Assembly: GCA_020635995.1 (NCBI GenBank)
Contig: JACJYS010000004.1
Coordinates: 1-64,000 of the forward strand
Direction: 5' to 3'
Source of the DNA: Chitinophagales bacterium
GTDB lineage: Bacteria; Bacteroidota; Bacteroidia; Chitinophagales; UBA8649
Length of the DNA stretch: 64,000 bases
The notes under the pieces: generated by a model
Database searches by the model: none
What the model was told of the DNA's origin: nothing
The model's input: only the letters and a program-made list of their open reading frames with translations
Translations under genes and position numbers: made by a program
Shown: positions 19,231 to 27,542 of the stretch, piece after piece
How positions within the stretch are numbered: position 1 is the first letter of the stretch
How the letters are laid out: every line of letters begins with the position of its first letter

Positions 19231-19238
19231 CAAAGATA
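19231..19238 (-). promoter_or_regulatory. -7 promoter box four bases before the lipoprotein start
   Basis: On the minus strand it reads TATCTTTG, followed by TAGT and then the ATG at 19226. The spacing leaves essentially no room for a 5' leader or ribosome binding site. Confidence 0.65.
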
Positions 19239-19292
19239 CAACAGTGAACATTAAAATTAAATGGAGAATATCTATTCTTATCTAAAATATTT

Positions 19293-19300
19293 TATCTTTG
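19293..19300 (+). promoter_or_regulatory. -7 promoter box six bases before pyrR
   Basis: TATCTTTG is followed by CTTTTA and the ATG at 19307. A TTG at 19298 would extend the frame but lies inside the box. The arrangement predicts a leaderless or nearly leaderless transcript. Confidence 0.65.
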
Positions 19301-19306
19301 CTTTTA

Positions 19307-19849
19307 ATGAACGCACGTATCATTTTAGATGCAACAAAATTTAAACTGGTAATAGACAGATTGTGTTATCAGCTTATTGAAAATCATAGAGATTTTGAAA
19401 ATACCGTTTTATTGGGCGTTCAGCCAAGAGGTACTTTGCTGGCTTCGCGTATTTTTAACAGAATAAAGGAAATTTCGCCAAAAAATAAGCTACAGTACGG
19501 CAAGTTAGACGTAACTTTTTATAGAGATGATTTTAGAAAAAACAGTGAACCACTTCGTGCCAGCGAAATGGATATACCGTTTTCTTTAGAAGATAAAAAT
19601 ATTATATTGGTAGATGACGTGTTATATACGGGCAGAACTATACGCTCGGCTTTAGAAGCACTTATTGATTTTGGGCGACCTGCCGATGTTGAGCTTTTAG
19701 TACTTATAGATAGAAGATTGCACAGGCATGTACCTATTCAAGCAAAATATATAGGTAAAACCATAGATTCAATAACAGACGAAAAAGTGAAAGTGGAGTG
19801 GAGTGAACAGGGAGTAGATGATAAAGTTTGGATAGTAGATAAAAAATAA
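19307..19849 (+). CDS. pyrR: PyrR: pyrimidine operon regulator / uracil phosphoribosyltransferase family
   Basis: This is a type I phosphoribosyltransferase of 180 residues. The PRPP-binding loop is NIILVDDVLYTGRTIRSALE, and VLLGVQPRGTLLASRIF forms the flexible-loop region. YGKLDVTFYRDDF and the C-terminal WSEQGVDDKVWIV are typical of PyrR. PyrR proteins bind uridine nucleotides and, in many bacteria, mRNA anti-terminator structures; most also have weak uracil phosphoribosyltransferase activity. It is followed nine bases later by pyrB, the usual operon order. Because the promoter box is six bases from the start, no leader attenuator can exist in front of this operon as drawn, so regulation through a leader is doubtful here. 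Confidence 0.9.
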   Translation: MNARIILDATKFKLVIDRLCYQLIENHRDFENTVLLGVQPRGTLLASRIFNRIKEISPKNKLQYGKLDVTFYRDDFRKNSEPLRASEMDIPFSLEDKNIILVDDVLYTGRTIRSALEALIDFGRPADVELLVLIDRRLHRHVPIQAKYIGKTIDSITDEKVKVEWSEQGVDDKVWIVDKK

Positions 19850-19858
19850 AGCAAATAA

Positions 19859-20785
19859 ATGAGCTTACTAAGTCAAAAACATCTTTTAGGCATTCAAAAT
19901 ATCACAACAGAGGATATTCATTTAATTTTTGAAACCGCCAAACAATTTAAAGATGTATTGCAAAGACCTATAAAAAAAGTTCCTTCGCTTAGAGATATAA
20001 CTATTGCCAATTTGTTTTTTGAAAACTCAACACGTACCCGTATTTCTTTTGAGCTGGCAGAAAAAAGACTATCGGCAGATGTTATTAATTTTTCGGCTTC
20101 ATCTTCATCTACAAAAAAAGGAGAAACCCTAATAGATACAGTTAATAACATACTGGCAATGAAAGTGGATATGATAGTAATGCGTCATCCCAACCCGGGA
20201 GCTCATATTTTATTGTCTAAACACATAAATGCACAAATAGTAAATGCGGGCGATGGCACGCATGAACATCCTACACAAGCACTTTTAGATGCTTATAGTA
20301 TGCAAGAAAAATTGGGCAATTTAAAGGGCAAAAATATAGTAATATGTGGAGATATTAAACATAGCCGTGTAGCATTATCTAATATATTTTGCTTACAAAA
20401 ATTAGGGGCAAAAGTTAGAGTATGTGGTCCGCCTACATTAATACCCAAATATATTAGCAATCTTGGTGTAGAAGTTTCTTATAATATAAAAGAAAGTTTG
20501 CAGTGGTGCGATGTAGCTAATGTATTGCGTATTCAGCTGGAACGCCAAGATATAAAATATATACCTACACTTAGGGAGTACAATTTAGGCTTTGGAATAA
20601 GCAAAAAACTGTTAGACGGCTTAAACAAAGAAATAGTAATAATGCATCCGGGACCTATGAATAGGGGTGTAGAAATAGATAGTGATGTTGCCGATTCTGA
20701 ACATTCTATAATATTGCAACAAGTAGAAAATGGCGTAGCTATACGTATGGCTGTGCTATATTTGCTGGCAGGGAAAAAGGAGTAA
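19859..20785 (+). CDS. pyrB: Aspartate carbamoyltransferase catalytic chain
   Basis: The 308-residue protein carries all the diagnostic motifs: FFENSTRTRISFELAEKRL (carbamoyl phosphate site), HPTQALLDAYSMQEKLG and HPGPMNRGVEI near the C-terminus. It catalyses the condensation of carbamoyl phosphate and aspartate, the committed step of pyrimidine synthesis. The length is typical of the catalytic chain. It is cotranscribed with pyrR; no pyrI regulatory chain is adjacent. The start ATG at 19859 gives the expected N-terminus (SLLSQKHLLGI). Confidence 0.95.
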   Translation: MSLLSQKHLLGIQNITTEDIHLIFETAKQFKDVLQRPIKKVPSLRDITIANLFFENSTRTRISFELAEKRLSADVINFSASSSSTKKGETLIDTVNNILAMKVDMIVMRHPNPGAHILLSKHINAQIVNAGDGTHEHPTQALLDAYSMQEKLGNLKGKNIVICGDIKHSRVALSNIFCLQKLGAKVRVCGPPTLIPKYISNLGVEVSYNIKESLQWCDVANVLRIQLERQDIKYIPTLREYNLGFGISKKLLDGLNKEIVIMHPGPMNRGVEIDSDVADSEHSIILQQVENGVAIRMAVLYLLAGKKE

Positions 20786-20836
20786 TGTAGGTTATTCTAA
20801 TAAAGTTTACGGTATAAATATTTATTTTTATGACTA

Positions 20837-21362
20837 TGACTATCCGTAAAGATATCTATGAAGTATTTTACATTAACTTTTCTTTAGTAGAAAAGTTACA
20901 AAAGAATCGCACTAAGTTTTCAGCGACCCATTATAACCTTAACTCCTAAAAATCAAAAACTCATCACTCCGTTCTTCAAACAGTTTAATTTTTTACGGAG
21001 TTTTCGGTTAATGGGTGTCCCGCTTGCAAACTTAAGGTGCACTTTTTATCTGACCTTAATCAAAAATACGTTAAGAAATGGTGTAAAACAGACATCCAAA
21101 ATGAATGAAATTATAAAACAGTAAACAGACAAATTAGTATGCTCCTAAAAGTGAAAATACTTTAGGAAAAATGAAATTGAGCATACATTAATTTGTCCTC
21201 GTCTGTTTAATAGCATTTTAGTGTTTTTGATTACAGTCTTGACCTTTGGTTACCTTTGTGTCAAGACAAAGGTAAAAGACCACAAACTGTAACTAAAATT
21301 AATTAAACGTTCCACTCTGCTATATTAAAAGCATAAAGTATTGGTATAAAAACGGATAGTCA
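20837..21362 (+). repeat. Dispersed structured element, copy B (complete, about 526 bp)
   Basis: It is bounded by perfect 11-bp terminal inverted repeats, TGACTATCCGT (20837-20847) and ACGGATAGTCA (21352-21362). It contains a hairpin near 20876-20900 (arms AACTTTTCT and AGAAAAGTT), a long imperfect hairpin around 21110-21215, and two overlapping helices at 21237-21273. I find no open frame of a convincing size. Copies also lie at 1-392 and, inverted, at 50058-50570. It fills most of the gap between pyrB and the convergent GNAT gene. Confidence 0.88.
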
Positions 21363-21373
21363 TAAATAATTTA

Positions 21374-21402
21374 TACTTCATAGGTATCTTTACGAATTGT
21401 CA
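21374..21402 (-). repeat. Fragment of the left end of the dispersed element
   Basis: These 29 bases match, in reverse orientation, the first bases of copy B (20837 onward): TACTTCATAGGTATCTTTAC, then a diverged AATTGTCA in place of GGATAGTCA. It lies 11 bases beyond the right end of copy B and overlaps the last codons and stop of the acetyltransferase gene that ends at 21390. Confidence 0.7.
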
Positions 21403-21821
21403 TATTTATTTTCTAATTTCACAAAAGAAACCAAATATCCTTTATCACAAGATTCAAAACCTAAAGATTCATAAAAACCTCTTGTTTCTTCGGTATCTTC
21501 AGTTAGTAAAACTTTTTGCCTTACACTAGCATATTTTTGTAGTGTTCTTTTTATTAGCTCTGTCCCAATTCCCTTTCTTTTATAATCAGTATGAACTAAA
21601 ATATCTTGGATATATAAAATTGTTGTTCCATCTCCAACGGTTCTAACTAAACCTACAAGTTTGCCATTGCTTTTAGCTGTTAAAACGTAGAGAGAATTAT
21701 TAATAGCTTTTTCTAATTCATCAATATTTGAGGTGTAAGCTCCCCAGCCTGCATTATTATATAAATTCAGTAATAGAGTTTTGTCAATATTTTTTTCTTC
21801 ATGATAAGTTATCTCGTTCAT
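21390..21821 (-). CDS. GNAT family N-acetyltransferase
   Basis: The 143-residue protein has the GNAT acetyl-CoA-binding signature in ILVHTDYKRKGIGTELIKRT and the preceding strand VGDGTTILYIQDI. The later ETRGFYESLGFE is the usual C-terminal helix-strand. The acceptor substrate is unknown. It starts three bases after the stop of the GNAT-nitrilase gene, so the two form an operon and may act in one pathway. The last codons and the stop are formed by a fragment of the dispersed element, so the original C-terminus may have been altered by an insertion event. Confidence 0.85.
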   Translation of the reverse strand: MNEITYHEEKNIDKTLLLNLYNNAGWGAYTSNIDELEKAINNSLYVLTAKSNGKLVGLVRTVGDGTTILYIQDILVHTDYKRKGIGTELIKRTLQKYASVRQKVLLTEDTEETRGFYESLGFESCDKGYLVSFVKLENKYDNS

Positions 21822-21824
21822 TTC

Positions 21825-23363
21825 CTATCGCTTAATCTTACGCTTTTTTAAGTCAAAAATATCTGTGCGTCTATCTTTTAAATTTCTAACACTACCAAAT
21901 TCGTGAAGCTCATTTAATAAATCTATATCTACATCGGCTATTAATATCATTTCAGAGTTTGGTGTAGCTTCTGCTTTTATGCCATTGGTAGGAAACGCAA
22001 AATCGCAGGGCGTAAAAACCATAGATTGAGCAAACTGAATATCCATATTGTGTACATTAGGTAGATTGCCCACACTACCGGCTATGGCAACATAACATTC
22101 GTTTTCTATGGCTCGTGCTTGGGCACAGTGTCGCACTCTTGAATAGCCATTTTGAGTGTCTGTTAAAAAAGGGATAAACAAAATATCCATACCTTCTTCG
22201 GCAAGCAATCTGCTTAATTCCGGAAATTCAGAATCATAGCAAATTAGTACTCCTATTTTGCCACAGTCTGTATTAAAAGCCTTAAGTTGTGTTCCTCCTA
22301 TCATACCCCACACTTTTGCTTCGTCTGGTGTAATGTGTAGCTTTTCGTAATGTTCTACTGTGCCATCTCTTTTGCACAAGTAGCCTACATTATACAGTTT
22401 TCCATCTCTAATTTCGGGCATACTTCCAGAAATAATATTGATATTGTACGAAATAGAAAAATTAGAGAATTGTTGTACAATTTCTTCGGTATGTTTTGCT
22501 AATTCTCTTATAGCTTCTGCTTCCGATAAATGGTTGTTTTTAGCCATTAAGGGAGCATTAAAAAACTCTGGGAACAAAGCAAAATCAGAACGATAGCTTG
22601 ATACGGCATCTATAAAATATTCAGCTTGTTGCATAAGTGCCTCCACGCTTTCGTAAGGTCTCATTTGCCATTGTATTAAGCCTAAACGCACTACTTTTTT
22701 ATTAGAAGCGGCTTTTTTTATGGGTTTTTCATAATAAATATTATCCCATTCTAATAGTACGGCAAACTCTCTTGAATCTTTATCGTCCTCTAAATATCCT
22801 TTTAAAACTCTAACTAAATGAAAATCGTTAGATAATTGAAAATTTAAAACAGGATCTTCAATTTCCTTACTTTTTACTTTATCTATATATTCTTTAGGGC
22901 TTAATTTATTGGCATATTTATGATAATTGGGTATTCTTCCACCAAAAGTTATGCCCCTTAAATTCATTTTTTCGCATAGCTCTTTTCTATAATCATATAG
23001 TCTTCGCCCTAATCTTAAGCCTCTGTATTGAGGTTTAATAAATACATCTATTCCATACAGCATATCTCCATTTGAATCGTGAGAGTCAAAGGTGTAATTT
23101 GCCGTAATTTCTCGGTAAGTGTGGTTATTGTCAAACTTATTATAATCTACTACTATAGATAAAGCACAGCCCGCTATTTGTCCGTTTACTTTAATGACAA
23201 CTTGCCCTTCGGGAAATTTTTTCAGTAAAGATTTTATATGATGTTCTTCCCAATAATCGTTTGGCATAGAAGTGTATGCCGAAATCATAACGTCTTTAAT
23301 TTCTATGTAGTCTTTAAATTTTAAATACTCTAATTCAATTTTTTCAATTTCGCTCAATTCCAT
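21825..23363 (-). CDS. Fused GNAT acetyltransferase and carbon-nitrogen hydrolase (nitrilase superfamily)
   Basis: This is a 512-residue two-domain protein. Residues about 10-215 are a GNAT domain (VFIKPQYRGLRLGRRLYDYR is the acetyl-CoA loop). Residues about 222-505 are a nitrilase-superfamily amidase with the catalytic triad visible: Glu 266 in LFPEFFNAP, Lys in EKLHITPDE, and Cys 375 in VLICYDSEFPE. This fusion is known in Bacteroidota and other bacteria, but its substrate is not established to my knowledge. The domain pairing suggests acylation and deamidation of related amines. It is followed by a second GNAT gene three bases downstream. Confidence 0.9.
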   Translation of the reverse strand: MELSEIEKIELEYLKFKDYIEIKDVMISAYTSMPNDYWEEHHIKSLLKKFPEGQVVIKVNGQIAGCALSIVVDYNKFDNNHTYREITANYTFDSHDSNGDMLYGIDVFIKPQYRGLRLGRRLYDYRKELCEKMNLRGITFGGRIPNYHKYANKLSPKEYIDKVKSKEIEDPVLNFQLSNDFHLVRVLKGYLEDDKDSREFAVLLEWDNIYYEKPIKKAASNKKVVRLGLIQWQMRPYESVEALMQQAEYFIDAVSSYRSDFALFPEFFNAPLMAKNNHLSEAEAIRELAKHTEEIVQQFSNFSISYNINIISGSMPEIRDGKLYNVGYLCKRDGTVEHYEKLHITPDEAKVWGMIGGTQLKAFNTDCGKIGVLICYDSEFPELSRLLAEEGMDILFIPFLTDTQNGYSRVRHCAQARAIENECYVAIAGSVGNLPNVHNMDIQFAQSMVFTPCDFAFPTNGIKAEATPNSEMILIADVDIDLLNELHEFGSVRNLKDRRTDIFDLKKRKIKR

Positions 23364-23512
23364 TTTACTGCTTTATTTTAATGTAAATATACGATGCTAA
23401 TTTTGGTGAGATTAAAAAAGAATAACCATTTATACACAAAACATAGTGGGAATTTTATACCAGCCTGGATAACAGATAAAAGAATTAAACATTAACCACC
23501 AACAATTAATCA

Positions 23513-24682
23513 TTAAACTACCTTTACTTTATCTGCTTGTTGTTTTGCTTTAGTTCTTAATAGATTCATATCTGTATCTATATTATCATAAACCAAGCTA
23601 ACGCCCATTCTTCTGTATTTTCGGGTTGAGGGTTTTCCAAAAATTCTAATATCTGTTTTAGACTCCTTTAATGCTTCAGCTATACCTTCATATTTAGGTA
23701 ATTCAGCACTTTCGTTTTCGGCTAATATTACAGCACTTACTCCGGCTTTTTCTAAAGTGATTTCTGGAATAGGCAAGCTTAAAATAGTACGAGCATGTAA
23801 TTCAAATTCGCTTAAATTTTGTGTGCCGGCAAGTGTTACCATTCCTGTATCATGTGGGCGTGGCGAAAGTTCAGAGAAATAGACACCCTCATTAGCTATA
23901 AAAAATTCAACGCCCCATATACCTGCTCCTGTTAAAGCGGTAGTTACTTTTTCTGCCATTTGTTGAGCTTCTTTTAAATCTTTTTCAGAAACGTAGCAAG
24001 GCTGCCAGCTTTCCATGTAGTCGCCTCGCTCTTGTCGGTGTTGTATCGGTGGGCAAAATAATGTAAGACCGTTGTTTTGAGTAACAGTTAACAAAGTAAT
24101 TTCAGTGTGAAAAGAAACGAACTCTTCTATAATAATTTCTTTTAAATCGCCTCGGCTTCCTTCCATAGCATAATGAAAACTATCTTCTATTTCGTTTTCT
24201 GTTTTAACTATACTTTGCCCTTTTCCAGAGCTTGACATTAAAGGTTTAACTACACAGGGCAAACCAATATCTTCTACAGCCTTTTTATACGCTGAAAGGG
24301 TAGTGGCATAATGGTATTTAGCTGTTCTTAATCCTAAATCTTTTGCAGCTAAATCTCTTATTAGCTTTCTGTTCATTGTAAAATTAGCAGCTTTAGCACT
24401 GGGTACTACAGTGTAATCTTGCTTTTCGTAATCATAAAACCTGTCAGTGCGTATTGATTCTATTTCTGGCACAATTAACTTAGGATTGTGTTTGGCTACT
24501 ACTTTATCTAAAGCTTGACCGTCTAACATATTGAATACTTCAAATTCATCGGCAACTTGCATAGCGGGAGCTCCTGCATAGCTATCGCATGCTACTATAT
24601 ATTCGCCTAATCTTTTAAGAGCAATTACTAATTCTTTTCCTAATTCTCCTGAGCCGAGAAGTAAAATTTTGTTTGATTTCAT
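23513..24682 (-). CDS. purT: Formate-dependent phosphoribosylglycinamide formyltransferase (PurT)
   Basis: From ATG 24682 this is a 389-residue ATP-grasp enzyme, close to the usual 392. It begins KILLLGSGELGKELVIALKR and has VVPSAKAANFTMNRKLIRDL, VKPLMSSSGKGQSIV (ATP-grasp loop), WGVEFFIANEGVYFSELSPR and PHDTGMVTLAGTQNLSEFE. It makes formylglycinamide ribonucleotide from GAR, formate and ATP in purine synthesis. The frame is open 55 codons further upstream, but that part runs into the REP-like array and lies beyond a likely promoter box (24690-24697), so I reject the extension. Confidence 0.93.
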   Translation of the reverse strand: MKSNKILLLGSGELGKELVIALKRLGEYIVACDSYAGAPAMQVADEFEVFNMLDGQALDKVVAKHNPKLIVPEIESIRTDRFYDYEKQDYTVVPSAKAANFTMNRKLIRDLAAKDLGLRTAKYHYATTLSAYKKAVEDIGLPCVVKPLMSSSGKGQSIVKTENEIEDSFHYAMEGSRGDLKEIIIEEFVSFHTEITLLTVTQNNGLTLFCPPIQHRQERGDYMESWQPCYVSEKDLKEAQQMAEKVTTALTGAGIWGVEFFIANEGVYFSELSPRPHDTGMVTLAGTQNLSEFELHARTILSLPIPEITLEKAGVSAVILAENESAELPKYEGIAEALKESKTDIRIFGKPSTRKYRRMGVSLVYDNIDTDMNLLRTKAKQQADKVKVV

Positions 24683-24689
24683 AGGGGAG

Positions 24690-24697
24690 TAAAGATA
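24690..24697 (-). promoter_or_regulatory. Likely -7 box for purT
   Basis: On the minus strand it reads TATCTTTA, a one-base variant of TAnnTTTG, seven bases before the ATG at 24682. Confidence 0.5.
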
Positions 24698-24769
24698 GGG
24701 TTTGTTGAGGGAAATATTTATTTGGAAATGGGATAATTTGGGAATGAGATAATTTGAAAATTTGGAAAT

Positions 24770-25304
24770 ACAATCTATTGCGTACGTCATGCCTCTACCT
24801 GTTGGCAGACACGGTGCGGAGGCAGGTATCTCAATATCACTTAGCACAGTTCTATTTTACGGGATTACCGCCTTTGCGGTAATGACGATTTGAGGGAGAT
24901 ATGCTAAATCGGTACCGTACGTCATGCCTCTACCTGTCGGCAGACACGGTGAGGAGGTAGGCATCTCAATATCCAGTTAGTACAGTTCTATTTTACGGGA
25001 TTACCGCTTTTGCGGTAATGACGATTTGATGTGAGATATGCTAAATCTATGTAGTACGTCATGCCTGCGGAGGCAGGTATCTCAATATTCAGTTAGCACA
25101 GTTCTATTGCAAGGGATTCCCACCTGCGTGAGAATGACGATTTGACGTGAGATATGCTAAATCTATGTAGTACGTCATGCCTGCGGAGGCAGGTATCTCA
25201 ATATTCAGTTAGCACAGTTCTATTGCAAGGGATTACCGCCTGCGTGAGAATGACGATTTGAGGGATGTTCTCGTGCCACGACTCCAAGTCGTGGCACGAG
25301 TATA
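24770..25304 (+). repeat. REP-like mosaic array 1
   Basis: Four tandem units start with GTACGTCATGCCT at about 24782, 24917, 25054 and 25170. Each has the order GTCATGCC, GAGGCAGG, ATCTCAATAT, CAGTTCTATT, a short hairpin around GGGATTACCGCC (for example ATTACCGC against GCGGTAAT), then AATGACGATTTG. The first two units carry an extra piece with GGCAGACACGGTG. The array ends with a perfect hairpin at 25270-25300. It occupies the region between the S4 gene and purT; I see no gene in it. Related arrays lie at 32888-33371 and 38863-39153. Confidence 0.85.
25270..25300. repeat. Perfect 14-bp-stem hairpin, copy 1 (CTCGTGCCACGACT family)
   Basis: The arms are CTCGTGCCACGACT and its exact complement AGTCGTGGCACGAG, separated by CCA. 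The same sequence occurs at 33299-33329 and 39121-39151, always at the right-hand end of a REP-like run. Confidence 0.9.
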
Positions 25305-25320
25305 TACTGTACAAAAGACT

Positions 25321-25527
25321 TTACTCCACCGTTACCGTTTCTCCATTAAAACTTACTTTAAAACCACTGTAAATTTTATTGCGTCTGCGTAGTTCGGTAT
25401 TGCCGTTTACTTGTACTAAGCCATCATCTATTATAGCATTGGCTTCGCTACCGCTCATTGCCCAGCCTAATACTTTTAGTAGTTGGTTGAGTTGTATATA
25501 TTCTCCTTTTAGTTTAAAGGTTTCCAT
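25321..25527 (-). CDS. S4-domain RNA-binding protein (YbcJ-like)
   Basis: This 68-residue protein is a stand-alone S4 domain: QLLKVLGWAMSGSEANAIID, then VQVNGNTELRRRNKIY and FKVSFNGETVTV. It should bind structured RNA, probably ribosomal; the precise target is unknown. It follows the transketolase C subunit gene by four bases on the same strand, so it is the last gene of that operon. Confidence 0.85.
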   Translation of the reverse strand: METFKLKGEYIQLNQLLKVLGWAMSGSEANAIIDDGLVQVNGNTELRRRNKIYSGFKVSFNGETVTVE

Positions 25528-25531
25528 TTAG

Positions 25532-26488
25532 TTATACTAATTCTTTTACAGCTTTTATAACTGCATGGCTGTCTATACCATATTTTTCCATTAGTTGAGT
25601 AGGCGTGCCACTTTCTCCAAACTTATCATTTACGGCTACAAAACGCATAGATGTTGGTTGTTTTTCTGCCAATAGCTCTGCTACGGCACTTCCTAAGCCT
25701 CCCAATCTTTGATGCTCTTCTGCTACTACCACTTTTCCTGTTTTCTTAGCTGTTTTTAGTATTAATTCATTATCTAAAGGTTTAATAGTGTGTATGTTTA
25801 TTATTTCGCAACTGATACCTTCTTTTTCAAGTTGGCGAGCAGCTTCTATGCTTTCCCATACCAAATGCCCTGTGGCAATTATACTTACATCCGTACCTTC
25901 ATTAAGAACTATACCTTTGCCTATTTCAAAATTGGCATCCATAGCAGTAAAATTTGCCACTTTTGGTCGCCCAAAACGCAAATAAACAGGTCCTTGATGT
26001 TTTGCCGTAGCCAAAGTGGCTAAGTAGGTTTGGTTATAATCGCAGGGATTAATTACGGTCATACCGGGTAGCATTTGCATTAAGCCAATATCTTCTAATA
26101 TTTGATGTGTAGCTCCATCTTCGCCTAAAGTAACACCAGCGTGCGAGGCGGCTATTTTTACATTTTTGCCTGAATATGCTACGCTTTGGCGTATTTGGTC
26201 ATAAACACGCCCTGTAGCAAAATTAGCAAATGTGGTAGCAAATGGAATTTTACCACCAATAGTTAAACCTGCTGCCATGCCTATCATATTGGCTTCTGCT
26301 ATACCTGCTTGTATAAATCTATCGGGATGTTTTTCTGCAAAATTTTCTAATTTTAATGAACCTGTTAAATCGGCACAAAGTGCTACAACTTCGGGATTGT
26401 TTTCTCCCAAAAAGTCCATTGCTGCTCCAAAGCCCGAACGGGTATCTTTTTTATCGTTTGCCGTATATTTTTCTAATTGATTTGCCAT
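25532..26488 (-). CDS. Transketolase, C-terminal subunit
   Basis: The 318-residue protein corresponds to the pyrimidine-binding and C-terminal domains of transketolase. Motifs are DTRSGFGAAMDFLGE, DRFIQAGIAEANMIGMAAGL (with the catalytic-type Glu), PFATTFANF and ASHAGVTLGEDGATHQ. It must pair with the N-terminal subunit encoded just upstream to make an active thiamine-diphosphate enzyme of the pentose phosphate pathway. Split transketolases are common in bacteria, so this is not a broken gene. The gap to the N subunit gene is 21 bp. Confidence 0.93.
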   Translation of the reverse strand: MANQLEKYTANDKKDTRSGFGAAMDFLGENNPEVVALCADLTGSLKLENFAEKHPDRFIQAGIAEANMIGMAAGLTIGGKIPFATTFANFATGRVYDQIRQSVAYSGKNVKIAASHAGVTLGEDGATHQILEDIGLMQMLPGMTVINPCDYNQTYLATLATAKHQGPVYLRFGRPKVANFTAMDANFEIGKGIVLNEGTDVSIIATGHLVWESIEAARQLEKEGISCEIINIHTIKPLDNELILKTAKKTGKVVVAEEHQRLGGLGSAVAELLAEKQPTSMRFVAVNDKFGESGTPTQLMEKYGIDSHAVIKAVKELV

Positions 26489-26509
26489 GATTTTTGAAGT
26501 GTCTTATTT

Positions 26510-27355
26510 TTAATAATCGCCTAAAGTTTCGGGTAGTTGACTTAAAGCATTTTCTAATTGCTCATCATTAGGAGCTTTACCGTGCCAATGGTGTGTGCCT
26601 TGCATAAAATCTACTCCATAGCCCATTTCTGTGTGCATTATTACGCATACGGGCTTTCCTTTTCCTGTTAGCGTTTTGGCTTTTTCTAAACCATCTATAA
26701 CGGCTTGCATATCATTGCCTTTTTGTATTTCCATTACTTCCCAGCCAAAAGCTTCAAATTTTGCACGTACACTGCCTAAGTCTAACACTTCTTTAGTGGA
26801 ACCGTCTATTTGCTGGCGGTTTAAATCTATGGTAGCAATGTAGTTATCTACTTTATTAGCTGAAGCAAACATAGCAGCTTCCCATATTTGACCTTCTTGT
26901 AGTTCTCCATCGCCATGAAGAGAATAGATAAGATTAGTATCCTTATTTAATTTTTTAGCTAAAGCAGCACCTATAGCTACACTCATTCCTTGTCCTAAGC
27001 TTCCGGAAGCCATGCGTATGCCGGGCAATCCTTCGTGTGTGGTAGGATGACCTTGTAGGCGAGAATTTAATTTTCTAAAAGTGTTTAGTTCATTTATAGG
27101 GAAATAGCCACTGCGAGCCAGTACACTATAAAAAACGGGAGAGATATGTCCGTTAGATAAAAAGAAAATATCTTCGTTTTTCCCGTTCATATTGAAATGG
27201 GTATTGTGTTTCATTATTTTGTAATAGAGAGCTACAAAAAACTCGGTGCAACCAAGGCTTCCTCCCGGATGTCCGCTATTTACAGCATGAACCATACGCA
27301 AAATATCTCTCCTTACTTGCGTGGCGGTATCTTTTAGTTGTTGTATATTGGGCAT
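26510..27355 (-). CDS. Transketolase, N-terminal subunit
   Basis: This 281-residue protein is the thiamine-diphosphate-binding half of transketolase: VNSGHPGGSLGCTEFFVALY near the start, GSLGQGMSVAIGAALA, and the metal/cofactor motif SLHGDGELQEGQIWEAAMFA followed by IDLNRQQIDG. It pairs with the C-terminal subunit encoded immediately downstream. The start fits the family N-terminus (a short lead, then QLKDTATQVRRDILRM). Confidence 0.93.
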   Translation of the reverse strand: MPNIQQLKDTATQVRRDILRMVHAVNSGHPGGSLGCTEFFVALYYKIMKHNTHFNMNGKNEDIFFLSNGHISPVFYSVLARSGYFPINELNTFRKLNSRLQGHPTTHEGLPGIRMASGSLGQGMSVAIGAALAKKLNKDTNLIYSLHGDGELQEGQIWEAAMFASANKVDNYIATIDLNRQQIDGSTKEVLDLGSVRAKFEAFGWEVMEIQKGNDMQAVIDGLEKAKTLTGKGKPVCVIMHTEMGYGVDFMQGTHHWHGKAPNDEQLENALSQLPETLGDY

Positions 27356-27542
27356 ATAAAATTTGTTATGCCAACAAATGTAAAGAATAGGCTTTTTATT
27401 AAATAAAAAACAAAAAGTAAAGTATAAACATTAAGTGGATAAGGTGATTTTAATGGGGTAATTAGCTAATTAGGGAATGAAATAATTTACTATTTATTAG
27501 AATCTCTATTATCTGTTTTGTAATTTTAAACAAAATTATATT

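Noticed and set aside
19250..19306. Pyrimidine riboswitch or PyrR attenuator upstream of pyrR
   Set aside because: The promoter box ends six bases before the start codon and no terminator hairpin is visible.
20786..21389. A protein-coding gene or tRNA in the pyrB-GNAT gap
   Set aside because: The space is the dispersed element; I see no long frame and no tRNA-like T-loop or acceptor stem. I found no tRNA or rRNA anywhere in the window.
24683..24847. N-terminal extension of purT (55 codons upstream of 24682)
   Set aside because: The extension translates the REP-like array, has no family likeness and lies upstream of a likely promoter box.
25532..27355. Transketolase broken into two pieces by mutation
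   Set aside because: Split N and C subunits are a normal bacterial arrangement; each piece has its own start and complete domains.
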